DNA of 64,000 nucleotides from assembly GCA_902810745.1 (NCBI GenBank), contig CADDYW010000001.1, forward strand, positions 62,001-126,000. Reading direction: 5' to 3'. This DNA comes from Chloroflexota bacterium (GTDB lineage: Bacteria > Chloroflexota > UBA6077 > FW602-bin22 > CADDYW01). The notes under the pieces are model-generated. The model made no database searches. It was not told the origin of the DNA and was given only the letters and a program-made list of their open reading frames with translations. The position numbers were made by a program, and so were the translations under genes. Shown here in pieces: positions 16,960-24,318 of this stretch (position 1 is its first letter; each line of letters begins with the position of its first letter).

Positions 16960-18021
16960 CTAGGCTGACGGCAATTCAGCCTCGGGTATGCCAACCGCGC
17001 GCGCTGTTGCCAGGATCCGCTCCCACGTCTCCTCGGCGAGGGGAATGCCATTGGTAAGTCGCTCGGCGCGGGACCGTGCTTCTGGCTCACCCGGAATCAT
17101 GACGCCCGCTGAGCCCGGCGCGGCGGGCACTGCCTTCAGACGGACCAACGTCTCATCCGCCGTGGCAGCGTAACGCTCTGGATCGACGAAAACGCTCGGA
17201 TCCATGGCGAGCATCAGCGTCCCGCTGTGTCCATACACCGGGCCACCACGCACGCCCTCGGCATACGAGTCAGCACCGGTCATGACGCGCCCCAGTAACT
17301 CGACCATCACGGAGAGAGCATACCCCTTGTGTCCCCCGAACGGCAGGAGAGCGCCGCCCCGATAGTAGTCTTCGGGATCGGTCGTCGGCCGGCCCTCCCG
17401 ATCGACGATCGAGCCGGGTGGGAGCGGGACCTTCTTCGCACGTGCGACCTCGATCTTGCCCGCCGCCACGGCAGTCGTCGCGAAGTCGACGAGAATGTCC
17501 GGCTGCACCCCAGCGGGAATCCCCACTGCGATGGGATTCGTCCCGAAAAGCGGCTTCGAGCCCCCGTAGGGAACCGCGCTCACACCGCGCCCGCCGAATC
17601 CACCTGCCATCACCATCAGCACGATGCCTGCATCCGACGCCATCGTTGCATATTCACCCAGGCGGCCGATGTGGTTGCACCGGACAATCCCGACCATGCT
17701 CACGCCGGACTGCTTCGCCTTCTCGATGGCAACCTCCGTGGCGTAGGCCGCCGACACCTGGCCGAACGTCCAGTGGCCATCTACCAGCGCGGTGACCGCG
17801 GTCTGGCGGATGATCGAAGGCCGGGCATCGGGCACGACGTGTCCCTCGCGCACGGCATCGACGTAGGTTGGAATCCGGATGACACCGTGCGAGTCGTGTC
17901 CGCAGAGATTCGCATCGACCAGTGCCGTCGTGACGCGTCGCGCAATGTCCGGGGGAGAACCGACGGCCTCGAAAATCTTCTGGCTCAGCTCGACCAGGGT
18001 GTTCGGGGACTGGACTACCAC
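16960..18021 (-). CDS. Ldh-family NAD(P)-dependent oxidoreductase (malate/L-lactate/ureidoglycolate dehydrogenase type)
   Basis: A 353-residue member of the LDH2/MDH2 family, structurally distinct from classical lactate dehydrogenase. The conserved catalytic His lies in GHDSHG (H45). VDFATTAVAAGKIEVA and the PFGGHKGYALSVMVELL segment are also typical. Substrates of relatives include malate, L-lactate, sulfolactate, ureidoglycolate and delta-1-piperideine-2-carboxylate; sequence alone does not decide. It is converging with the GntR gene and monocistronic. A TATACT hexamer at 18116-18111 may be its -10. Confidence 0.88.
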   Translation of the reverse strand: MVVQSPNTLVELSQKIFEAVGSPPDIARRVTTALVDANLCGHDSHGVIRIPTYVDAVREGHVVPDARPSIIRQTAVTALVDGHWTFGQVSAAYATEVAIEKAKQSGVSMVGIVRCNHIGRLGEYATMASDAGIVLMVMAGGFGGRGVSAVPYGGSKPLFGTNPIAVGIPAGVQPDILVDFATTAVAAGKIEVARAKKVPLPPGSIVDREGRPTTDPEDYYRGGALLPFGGHKGYALSVMVELLGRVMTGADSYAEGVRGGPVYGHSGTLMLAMDPSVFVDPERYAATADETLVRLKAVPAAPGSAGVMIPGEPEARSRAERLTNGIPLAEETWERILATARAVGIPEAELPSA

Positions 18022-18130
18022 GTGGATAACCTCCGTACGACGGAATCAATGGCGCCACAGAACGCCCGGTTCATCCACGGGCGTGAGGGGGATCCAGGGA
18101 AAAGCTCTCGAGTATAGTACACGGCCGAGC

Positions 18131-18610
18131 TCACCGACCTTCCACCGAGCCACCAGGCGCATCCCCGCGCGTGCTGGCCCGGCGAAGTGCCCGCAGCTCT
18201 CGCTCGAAATCCTCGATTCGACCTTTCAAGTTCTGCATATGCTCTGACACCGTCGTGCGCTCAGACTCGCGCACCGAATACAGATCCCAGCAGACCGCGA
18301 GCGCAGTTCGAAGCGTACCGATCACCTGTCGGAGGTTCTGCTCGTCGCCTGCGACCCGCGAGAGAATTTCTCCAGCCACCTCGTGCATCTGCAGTGCGAG
18401 CTCGGCCGGTGACGGCGCCCCCGCTCCCAGGGGAGCGCTCACCGCGGGTGACTCCCTGACGTCCGGAAACGCCTGCTCGATCTCGCTCAATGCCAATCCG
18501 ATGGCGAGGTTCAGACGCGCGAGCGCCGGATGCGGGTCCGGTCCGACGTCTCGCCAACTGCTCTCCGGTATCGAAAACGAGTCGGCTTCCATCCTGGACC
18601 GATCGTCCAT
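18131..18610 (-). CDS. Hypothetical protein with C-terminal coiled coil
   Basis: Unrecognised family. From ATG 18610 it encodes 159 residues. The N-terminal half is acidic and variable. The C-terminal half is helical with heptad-like spacing (MQNLKGRIEDFERELRALRR), suggesting a coiled coil. GAGGAGG lies 5 nt upstream of this ATG, which makes it better than the in-frame start at 18637. The opposite strand is also open here as an extension of the PLP-enzyme gene, but that gene has a clear start at 18786. An extended -10 lies upstream at 18686. Confidence 0.6.
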   Translation of the reverse strand: MDDRSRMEADSFSIPESSWRDVGPDPHPALARLNLAIGLALSEIEQAFPDVRESPAVSAPLGAGAPSPAELALQMHEVAGEILSRVAGDEQNLRQVIGTLRTALAVCWDLYSVRESERTTVSEHMQNLKGRIEDFERELRALRRASTRGDAPGGSVEGR

Positions 18611-18677
18611 AGCGCCCTCCTCGCTCGACGGGCACAAGGCGCAGCCACGACCGCGAGCGCCGCTGCCTGGTAGCGGT

Positions 18678-18686
18678 ATTGTAGCA
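18678..18686 (-). promoter_or_regulatory. Extended -10 promoter for the 18610-18131 gene
   Basis: The minus strand reads TGC-TACAAT (18686-18678). It is arranged back to back with the promoter of the PLP-enzyme gene on the plus strand, about 20 nt away. Confidence 0.4.
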
Positions 18687-18702
18687 CATCAGGATCTGGC
18701 GA

Positions 18703-18731
18703 TTGTTGCGACCGGCCATTCGTGCTACACT
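18703..18731 (+). promoter_or_regulatory. Predicted promoter of the D-cysteine desulfhydrase-family gene
   Basis: TTGTTG (18703-18708), 17 nt and TACACT (18726-18731) with a TGC extension. The leader is about 48 nt, with GGGAGGG near the GTG start. Confidence 0.45.
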
Positions 18732-18785
18732 CCACGCCAGCCAAGCGCTGCCCCACGACGCGTGATGCTACCAGGGAGGGACGAC

Positions 18786-19826
18786 GTGTCGACGATACCC
18801 GCTACTATCCGCCTGTCTGCTGATCAGATCCGCGAACGGATTGGCCGGCTTCCCCGCGTGCGCCTGGCCTTTACGCCGACGCCGCTGGAGGAGGTTCCAC
18901 GCTTCTCGGAAGCCCTCGGTGGACCACGTATCCTGATCAAGCGAGACGATCTCACCGGATTCGCGTTCGGCGGCAACAAAGTCCGTGCGATGGAGTTCCG
19001 GATGGCGGACGTACAGGCGAAGCACTGCAACGCCTTCGTTCTGGTCAATATCGGCCAGTCGAACCACGCGCGACTTCACGCGGCTGCCTGTGCCCGTCTT
19101 GGCATCAAGATGGTCATCGTGAAGCCAGGACCGAAGAACGAGCGCGTTCAGGGAAATCTTCTGCTGAATCACATCACCGGCGCCGAGATCGTCGAAACCG
19201 GGACTACCGATCCTGCCGAGCTAGAGCGAATTCTCGACGACGTCCTGGAAGATCTCCGGCGTCGAGGCTACAGGCCGTACGCGTCCACGCGGGATCCATT
19301 CTCGCCAATCGCGGGTACCATCGCCTTCACCGAGGCCGCGATCGAGGTCGTCGAGCAGATGTCGGCTGCCGGGATCGATTGCTGTCAGCTGTTCCTCGTC
19401 GGGGGAACGTCGGCCGCGGGTCTAGCTCTCGGCGGTAAGCTCCTCGGCGCGCCGTATCGCGTCCACGCCGTCAGCGTCGGAGGGTCCAGGCAGCAGCTTT
19501 TGAGCTCCGAGATCGCGCTGAGCAATCGCGTCGCGACCGAGGTACTCGACCTACCCCCGATCATGAGCGCGGATGATTTCGCCGTCTACGATGAGTACGT
19601 CGGATCGCGGTATGGAGATGCGACCCCCGAGGTTCTCGAGGCCATCAGGCTACTCGGGAGAACCGAGGGTATCTTCGTGGATCCGGTCTACACCGGCAAG
19701 GCACTGGCCGGGGTCATCGGGGAGATTCGCAAAGGAACCCTGACACGGGAAGATACCGTGATCTTCGTTCACACCGGGGGAACGCCGATCATCTTCGCGT
19801 ACGACGAGGTTCTGTCACGAATCTGA
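18786..19826 (+). CDS. PLP-dependent D-cysteine desulfhydrase / ACC deaminase-family enzyme
   Basis: A fold-type II pyridoxal-phosphate enzyme of 346 residues. The PLP lysine is K65 in FGGNKVR, and the glycine-rich phosphate-binding loop appears as VGGTSAAGLALGGK. Family members convert D-cysteine to pyruvate, H2S and ammonia, or deaminate 1-aminocyclopropane-1-carboxylate; the choice is not settled here. GTG 18786 has GGGAGGG 5 nt upstream. Upstream in-frame coding back to 18171 is rejected because it runs through the divergent promoters and the opposite-strand gene. Confidence 0.88.
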   Translation: MSTIPATIRLSADQIRERIGRLPRVRLAFTPTPLEEVPRFSEALGGPRILIKRDDLTGFAFGGNKVRAMEFRMADVQAKHCNAFVLVNIGQSNHARLHAAACARLGIKMVIVKPGPKNERVQGNLLLNHITGAEIVETGTTDPAELERILDDVLEDLRRRGYRPYASTRDPFSPIAGTIAFTEAAIEVVEQMSAAGIDCCQLFLVGGTSAAGLALGGKLLGAPYRVHAVSVGGSRQQLLSSEIALSNRVATEVLDLPPIMSADDFAVYDEYVGSRYGDATPEVLEAIRLLGRTEGIFVDPVYTGKALAGVIGEIRKGTLTREDTVIFVHTGGTPIIFAYDEVLSRI

Positions 19827-19909
19827 CCTTTCGGCCAGGAAAAGAGGCGATTGCCGGACCGCCAGCCCGTCCCGGGGTAGGTTGCCTGGGCATCCGGGAC
19901 TGAGGATGC

Positions 19910-20413
19910 TCAGCTACCGCCTTGAGCTGCTTGCTCGCTGAATGCGCGGTAGGCGTCTGGACCGTACAGCACGAAGGTGACCGATTGGACGTGCGGTCCC
20001 TGATGGCGGCGGACGACGTCAAGCATCAGGCGTGCACACTCCGCAACCGGAAATCCGCCAACGCCAGTTCCCAGAGCGGGAAAAGCGACACTGCGGATGC
20101 CTAGCTCCTCGGCGACGCGAAGGGCGCTGACGGTCGCCTGGCGAATCTTGTCCGCGTCGGTCTGGAGGTCCTGCCCCATCGCCGCGGCGTGGATGACGTA
20201 GCGGGCACGCAACCGGCCGGCGCCGGTCGCGACCGCCTCGCCGACCGGAATCGGTGCCTTGGAGATGGCCTCCACCTCGATCTCAGGTCCACCTTTCCGC
20301 TTGATCGCGCCCGCGACACCCGCGCCCATCCACAGGTGATTGTTCGCCGCGTTTACAATCGCGTCACAATCCGACTCGGTAATGTCGCCCTGGGTTATCG
20401 TGATCTGGACCAT
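19910..20413 (-). CDS. Macro-domain protein (ADP-ribose-binding / deacetylase type)
   Basis: A 167-residue single macro domain. ADP-ribose-binding signatures are visible: IVNAANNHLWMGAGVAGAI (about 19-37) and the ALGTGVGGFP loop (about 117-126). Characterised relatives hydrolyse O-acetyl-ADP-ribose or remove ADP-ribose from proteins or nucleic acids. It starts 6 nt after the stop of the Cys-containing hypothetical gene upstream, so the two are co-transcribed. It converges with the PLP-enzyme gene. Confidence 0.9.
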   Translation of the reverse strand: MVQITITQGDITESDCDAIVNAANNHLWMGAGVAGAIKRKGGPEIEVEAISKAPIPVGEAVATGAGRLRARYVIHAAAMGQDLQTDADKIRQATVSALRVAEELGIRSVAFPALGTGVGGFPVAECARLMLDVVRRHQGPHVQSVTFVLYGPDAYRAFSEQAAQGGS

Positions 20414-20419
20414 CGTGAA

Positions 20420-20878
20420 TCACGCAGGAACAAGCTCGAATCGACGGAAACCGTATGTCTGGTCGTTCTCCAGGATTGCCGTAATCAGTTCTGGCGCGTA
20501 GCCGTGGGGGCGCGAGGCAAGCGAGATGTAGCTGGCAAGCTGCTCGCGGATCCCGTCGACGTCGGTTGGCTGGTTGCTGTTCGCGAGAAACACCCGAAAG
20601 ATCGCTTCCGCCAGGGGTGTCTCTGGCGTGATATAGTCACGCTGCTTTGAGCAGTCAGCGCGGATCACCGACAGCGGATTACTCGCGAACGGAACGGACC
20701 GCATCTCGAACACCACACGACCACGCGAATCGACCGTGGGAATGCGTTCCTGCACTTCTGTTCCTAGCTTCCGGCGGCACGACGAGCACATCCGCGTGAG
20801 CGCGACGGCGCGAAACGATTTGTTGTGATCGGTGTACCACCGTTCATCGATGAAGTAACGGGGCTTGGACTCTTCCAC
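20420..20878 (-). CDS. Hypothetical protein with CxxC motif, co-transcribed with the macro-domain gene
   Basis: A 152-residue soluble protein of unrecognised family. It has an aromatic N terminus (PRYFIDERWY), a CSSC pair (C31, C34), a lone C76 and a C-terminal helical domain. The cysteines could bind zinc together with nearby histidines, or be redox active. GTG 20878 has AAGGAGT 7 nt upstream. The gene is divergent from lepB and forms a tight pair with the macro-domain gene, so involvement in ADP-ribose or stress signalling is a guess from context only. Confidence 0.7.
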   Translation of the reverse strand: MEESKPRYFIDERWYTDHNKSFRAVALTRMCSSCRRKLGTEVQERIPTVDSRGRVVFEMRSVPFASNPLSVIRADCSKQRDYITPETPLAEAIFRVFLANSNQPTDVDGIREQLASYISLASRPHGYAPELITAILENDQTYGFRRFELVPA

Positions 20879-20928
20879 GAAGTCGACTCCTTACTCGGGA
20901 AACGCTTAGAGCGGGATAGGGTTGCCTC

Positions 20929-20958
20929 TTGGCAGAACCCGTCGGGTAATATTATAAT
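20929..20958 (+). promoter_or_regulatory. Predicted promoter of lepB
   Basis: TTGGCA (20929-20934), 18 nt and a perfect TATAAT (20953-20958). A second TATAAT can be read on the minus strand at 20956-20951, so the AT-rich island may also serve the divergent gene starting at 20878, though without a good -35. Confidence 0.55.
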
Positions 20959-21029
20959 AGCACTAACGCAGGGTACAGGCATTGCGCTTGCTCAATTCGC
21001 ACGAAAGGGCGGAGTTTTAGCAGATAGCG

Positions 21030-21629
21030 ATGAAAGCGGCGCTGCGAGACATTTTCGAGACCCTCATCCTCACCGCGGTCATCTTTCTCATCGTTCAATC
21101 GGTCGTCAAGAACTTCAAAGTGGAAGGGACGAGCATGGAGCCGACCCTTCACGACAACGAGTTCCTTCTGGTAGACAAGGCGGTGTACTGGTCGGTGAAC
21201 CCGGCCGCGGCGCAACGCATCTTTCCAAATGCCAAGGCCGAGGAGGGTACAGGCCGCGTCTATCTCTTCCACGGCCCTCAGCGTGGCGACATTATCGTGT
21301 TCCGGTACCCTCACGATACGAGCCGCGACTTCATCAAGCGCGTGATCGGGCTTCCTGGCGACGTGGTCGAGGTACGTAACGAGCGCGTCTATGTCAACGG
21401 GCGAGCGCTCGTCGAGCCCTACATCCTCGCGGCCCCGCGCTACACGATGCCGCCCGTCCGCGTCCCGCCCGGGCAGTATTTCGTCCTCGGTGATAATCGG
21501 AACGACTCGAGCGACTCTCACGTCTGGGGGACGGTGCCCTGGTACGATATCGTCGGCCAGGCGTGGGTGTCATACTGGCCACTCGGCGACTGGCAGTTCT
21601 TCCCCTCGAGTGCGATGGCCGCACCCTAG
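21030..21629 (+). CDS. lepB: Signal peptidase I
   Basis: Membrane-anchored Ser/Lys protease that removes signal peptides from exported proteins. The product has 199 residues. One N-terminal transmembrane helix (about 9-27) is followed by the nucleophile S35 (GTSMEPTL), the general base K103 (FIKRVIGLPGD) and the signature GDNRNDSSDS (154-163). Length fits single-anchor Gram-positive-type enzymes. It is likely monocistronic and converges with xseB. Confidence 0.96.
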   Translation: MKAALRDIFETLILTAVIFLIVQSVVKNFKVEGTSMEPTLHDNEFLLVDKAVYWSVNPAAAQRIFPNAKAEEGTGRVYLFHGPQRGDIIVFRYPHDTSRDFIKRVIGLPGDVVEVRNERVYVNGRALVEPYILAAPRYTMPPVRVPPGQYFVLGDNRNDSSDSHVWGTVPWYDIVGQAWVSYWPLGDWQFFPSSAMAAP

Positions 21630-21683
21630 CGCCTGGCCACGGGCCCTGTTTCGGCTCACAGGCAGGTTGACGTTCCCGATCTC

Positions 21684-21947
21684 TTAGCTCGCGTCACGCG
21701 AGGGGACAACGAAGCCCTCGTTGAGATGCGGATCTTCTAGCTCTCGGTCGTCACGCGCGAGCAGGCGTACCCGCGTTTGGGCCTGGTCGAGCTTCTGATA
21801 GCACAGCTTGACCAGCGCCATGCCCTCTTCAAATCGAGTGACCATATCCTCAATGGTCAGGCCGCCCGCCTCGAGCCGCGTCACCGCCTCTTCAAGACGA
21901 CTGAACGCATCTTCGAACGACAGATTATCGGGCAGTTCGATCTGCAT
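21684..21947 (-). CDS. xseB: Exodeoxyribonuclease VII small subunit
   Basis: Short helical subunit of exonuclease VII, the single-strand-specific bidirectional nuclease. The 87-residue protein has the family pattern SFEDAFSRLEEAVTRLEAG and LTIEDMVTRFEEGMALVKLC. It follows xseA by 25 nt and ends the dprA-topA-pepP-xseA-xseB operon. Confidence 0.93.
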   Translation of the reverse strand: MQIELPDNLSFEDAFSRLEEAVTRLEAGGLTIEDMVTRFEEGMALVKLCYQKLDQAQTRVRLLARDDRELEDPHLNEGFVVPSRDAS

Positions 21948-21972
21948 GCCAGTCTACGCCCTCCGGTTCCGG

Positions 21973-23163
21973 TCACGAGATGACCCGACTTTCGAATTCG
22001 CCGTCAGCCACGCGCGTTCGGACGATCACCCCATCGGCGATCTGATTGGTGCTCATGATGATGTCTCCGGATTCCGCCAGCCAGCTCACGCTGTAGCCCC
22101 GTCTGAGCACCGCTCGGGGATCCAGTGAGATAAGCTGCATCTCGCGGGCATGCAGGCGCTCACGTGCAAGCTCGCATCGATGGAGGCACGCTGCCGCCGC
22201 CCGCGCCGCGAGATCTGACACGTCGGATCGTCTCCGCTCGATCAGCTCGAGCGGAGAACGCCGTTCCAGACTTTCCGCGAGATAGGTCACCTGAGCTGCG
22301 GCCTGCTCCAGCGCCGTTCGCGCCCGCCAGGCCAGTGCGCTCGCGAGGTTGTCCAGACGACTTCGGATCTCGCGAACGTCCGGAACGACCATCTCGGCAG
22401 CCGCCGATGGAGTCGGCGCGCGCTGATCCGCGACCAGGTCCGAGACGGTCACGTCGGTCTCGTGTCCAATCGCCGAGACCACGGGTGCCCGCGAAGCGAA
22501 AATGGCCCGTGCAACAACCTCCTCGTTGAACGCAGCCAGATCCTCGCGCGAGCCGCCGCCCCGCGCCAGAATGATGACGTCCACCTGGCCAAGCTCGTTC
22601 AGATCCTCGATAGCTTCGCTGATCTTCTCGGCAGCATCATCGCCTTGAACTGGCGTCGGCGCCAGAACGATCTCGACCAGCGGATATCGCCGCGAGATCA
22701 CAGTGCGAATATCGTGAATGACCGCTCCCGTCGCCGACGTCACCACGCCGATTCGCTTTGGCCAAACAGGTAAGGGGCGTTTCCGCGATGGCTCGAACAG
22801 CCCTTCGGCCTCCAGCCGAGCAAGCAGCTCCTGCAGACGAATCTGAGCGGTGCCAATTCCAGCCGGCGCCAGGAATTCCGCGTAGAGCTGGTAGACGCCT
22901 TGAACCTCGTACACGCGCACTGGTCCGCGGGCCACGCCGCGCTCGCCATTCTCCGGACGCTGTCGCATGCGCTGGACGAATGGCCGAAACATCACACACT
23001 TGAGCTGGCTCGCGTCATCCTTCAGGGTGAAGAACGCGTGACCGGACATGGAGATGGAGAAGTTCGAAACCTCTCCCTCGACCCAGACGTCCTGCAGGCG
23101 AGGATCTTCCTCAATCGCCTGCTTGACAACGCGGGTCACATCCGAAACGCCCAGGATCATCAT
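21973..23163 (-). CDS. xseA: Exodeoxyribonuclease VII large subunit
   Basis: Catalytic subunit of exonuclease VII, 396 residues. An N-terminal OB-fold (about 1-95, including DVWVEGEVSNFS) is followed by the catalytic domain with RIGVVTSATGAVIHDI, RGGGSREDLAAFN and APVVSAIGHETDVTVSD. A helical region then leads to the C-terminal segment RAVLRRGYSV. Length is slightly under the usual 400-450. It lies 26 nt after pepP and 25 nt before xseB. Confidence 0.96.
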   Translation of the reverse strand: MMILGVSDVTRVVKQAIEEDPRLQDVWVEGEVSNFSISMSGHAFFTLKDDASQLKCVMFRPFVQRMRQRPENGERGVARGPVRVYEVQGVYQLYAEFLAPAGIGTAQIRLQELLARLEAEGLFEPSRKRPLPVWPKRIGVVTSATGAVIHDIRTVISRRYPLVEIVLAPTPVQGDDAAEKISEAIEDLNELGQVDVIILARGGGSREDLAAFNEEVVARAIFASRAPVVSAIGHETDVTVSDLVADQRAPTPSAAAEMVVPDVREIRSRLDNLASALAWRARTALEQAAAQVTYLAESLERRSPLELIERRRSDVSDLAARAAAACLHRCELARERLHAREMQLISLDPRAVLRRGYSVSWLAESGDIIMSTNQIADGVIVRTRVADGEFESRVIS

Positions 23164-23189
23164 CAGCCCAGCGCACCTTCTGTCGAGCG

Positions 23190-24305
23190 CTACGAACCAC
23201 CAATAACCGGTTGTTTCGCTGCGGCACTCAGGACGTCGACGCCATCTGGTTTGATCAGCACAACGTCTTCGATCCGGACACCTCCCCAGCCGGGGCGATA
23301 CACGCCCGGCTCGACGGTCACGATCATTCCAGCGCGCAGCACGTCGCTGCTATTTTGTCCAATCGACGGCATTTCGTGGATGTCCAGACCGACCCCGTGC
23401 CCCAGCGAATGGCCAAACTCGTCACCCCGCCCGGCTGCTTTGATGACCTCGCGGGCAAGCGCATCGGCCTCTTTGCCCGTCAGGCCCGCACGCAGCTCCG
23501 CGATCGCTTTCTGCTGCGCCCGCAGAACCAGATCGTAGGCCTCCAGGTACTCCGGCGGTGCCGAGCCGACACAGAAGCTTCGGGTCAGATCAGCACAGTA
23601 ACCGTCGATGCGCGCCCCCATATCGATCCAGACGGGCTCGCCGATCCGAAGCGCGTAGTCCGAGTTCAGGTGGTGGGGCACCGCGGCGTGGGCCCCGGCC
23701 GCCACGGATGGCCCGAACGCCATCCCGTCGGCTCCCCCATCTCGTAACGCCCGCTCCAACGCCCAGGCGATCTCCTTCTCCGTCTGACCGGGCCGTAGCT
23801 GCTTCACGACATGGGTATAGGCTCGATCGGTCACGGCGATCGCGCGACGCATAATCGCAAGCTCGTCGGCATCCTTGATCGCCCGAAGCTGCTCGATCAG
23901 CCCATCCGCCGCCACCAGCTGTCGCTCCTGGCCGAGTTCTTCGACCAGCTTCGCGTAGACGGAATAGTTCACCCAGGAACCTTCAAAGCCGATGGCAGCG
24001 CCCGGAACTCTCTTCAAAAGATCGATCACGCCCGGGAGCGGGCGGGTCTCGGCACGCACGGGCTCGAGGTGGCGCATCGTCTCGCGAACACCCTCGAAGT
24101 AGAGGAAGTTCGTCACAAAGTAACCGGCGTGCGCTGTCAGGACGATCCAGGCAGCTGCCCCGGCAGCAGACGGGTCGTGGTTGGTAAAGCCAGAAAGATA
24201 CTGCCGATTGGCCGGGTTGCTGACGAGCAGCACGTCAAGACCGCGCTCGGCCATCAGCGCACGGGCCGCGTCGATTCTAGCCTGGTAGTTCACGATATCT
24301 CCCAT
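23190..24305 (-). CDS. pepP: M24-family Xaa-Pro aminopeptidase (pita-bread metallopeptidase)
   Basis: Removes N-terminal residues preceding proline. The 371-residue product has a creatinase-type N-terminal domain (about 1-140) and a catalytic domain with all five metal ligands: D228 (IDMGA), D239 (ADLTR), H303 (SLGHGVG), E332 (TVEPGVY) and E346 (RIEDVV). It lies between topA (13-nt gap) and xseA (26-nt gap) in a tight operon, a common arrangement without clear functional coupling. Prolidase (PepQ) is the alternative name. Confidence 0.92.
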   Translation of the reverse strand: MGDIVNYQARIDAARALMAERGLDVLLVSNPANRQYLSGFTNHDPSAAGAAAWIVLTAHAGYFVTNFLYFEGVRETMRHLEPVRAETRPLPGVIDLLKRVPGAAIGFEGSWVNYSVYAKLVEELGQERQLVAADGLIEQLRAIKDADELAIMRRAIAVTDRAYTHVVKQLRPGQTEKEIAWALERALRDGGADGMAFGPSVAAGAHAAVPHHLNSDYALRIGEPVWIDMGARIDGYCADLTRSFCVGSAPPEYLEAYDLVLRAQQKAIAELRAGLTGKEADALAREVIKAAGRGDEFGHSLGHGVGLDIHEMPSIGQNSSDVLRAGMIVTVEPGVYRPGWGGVRIEDVVLIKPDGVDVLSAAAKQPVIGGS

Positions 24306-24318
24306 CTAGCGTCGATCG

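Noticed and set aside
18060-18067. GAAC...GTTC pair resembling an SOS box upstream of the Ldh-family gene
   Set aside because: The two halves are separated by five bases rather than four, and the flanks are not palindromic.
18171-18785. In-frame N-terminal extension of the PLP-enzyme gene
   Set aside because: It runs through divergent promoters and the opposite-strand coiled-coil gene; the GTG at 18786 has a strong ribosome site and the expected N terminus.
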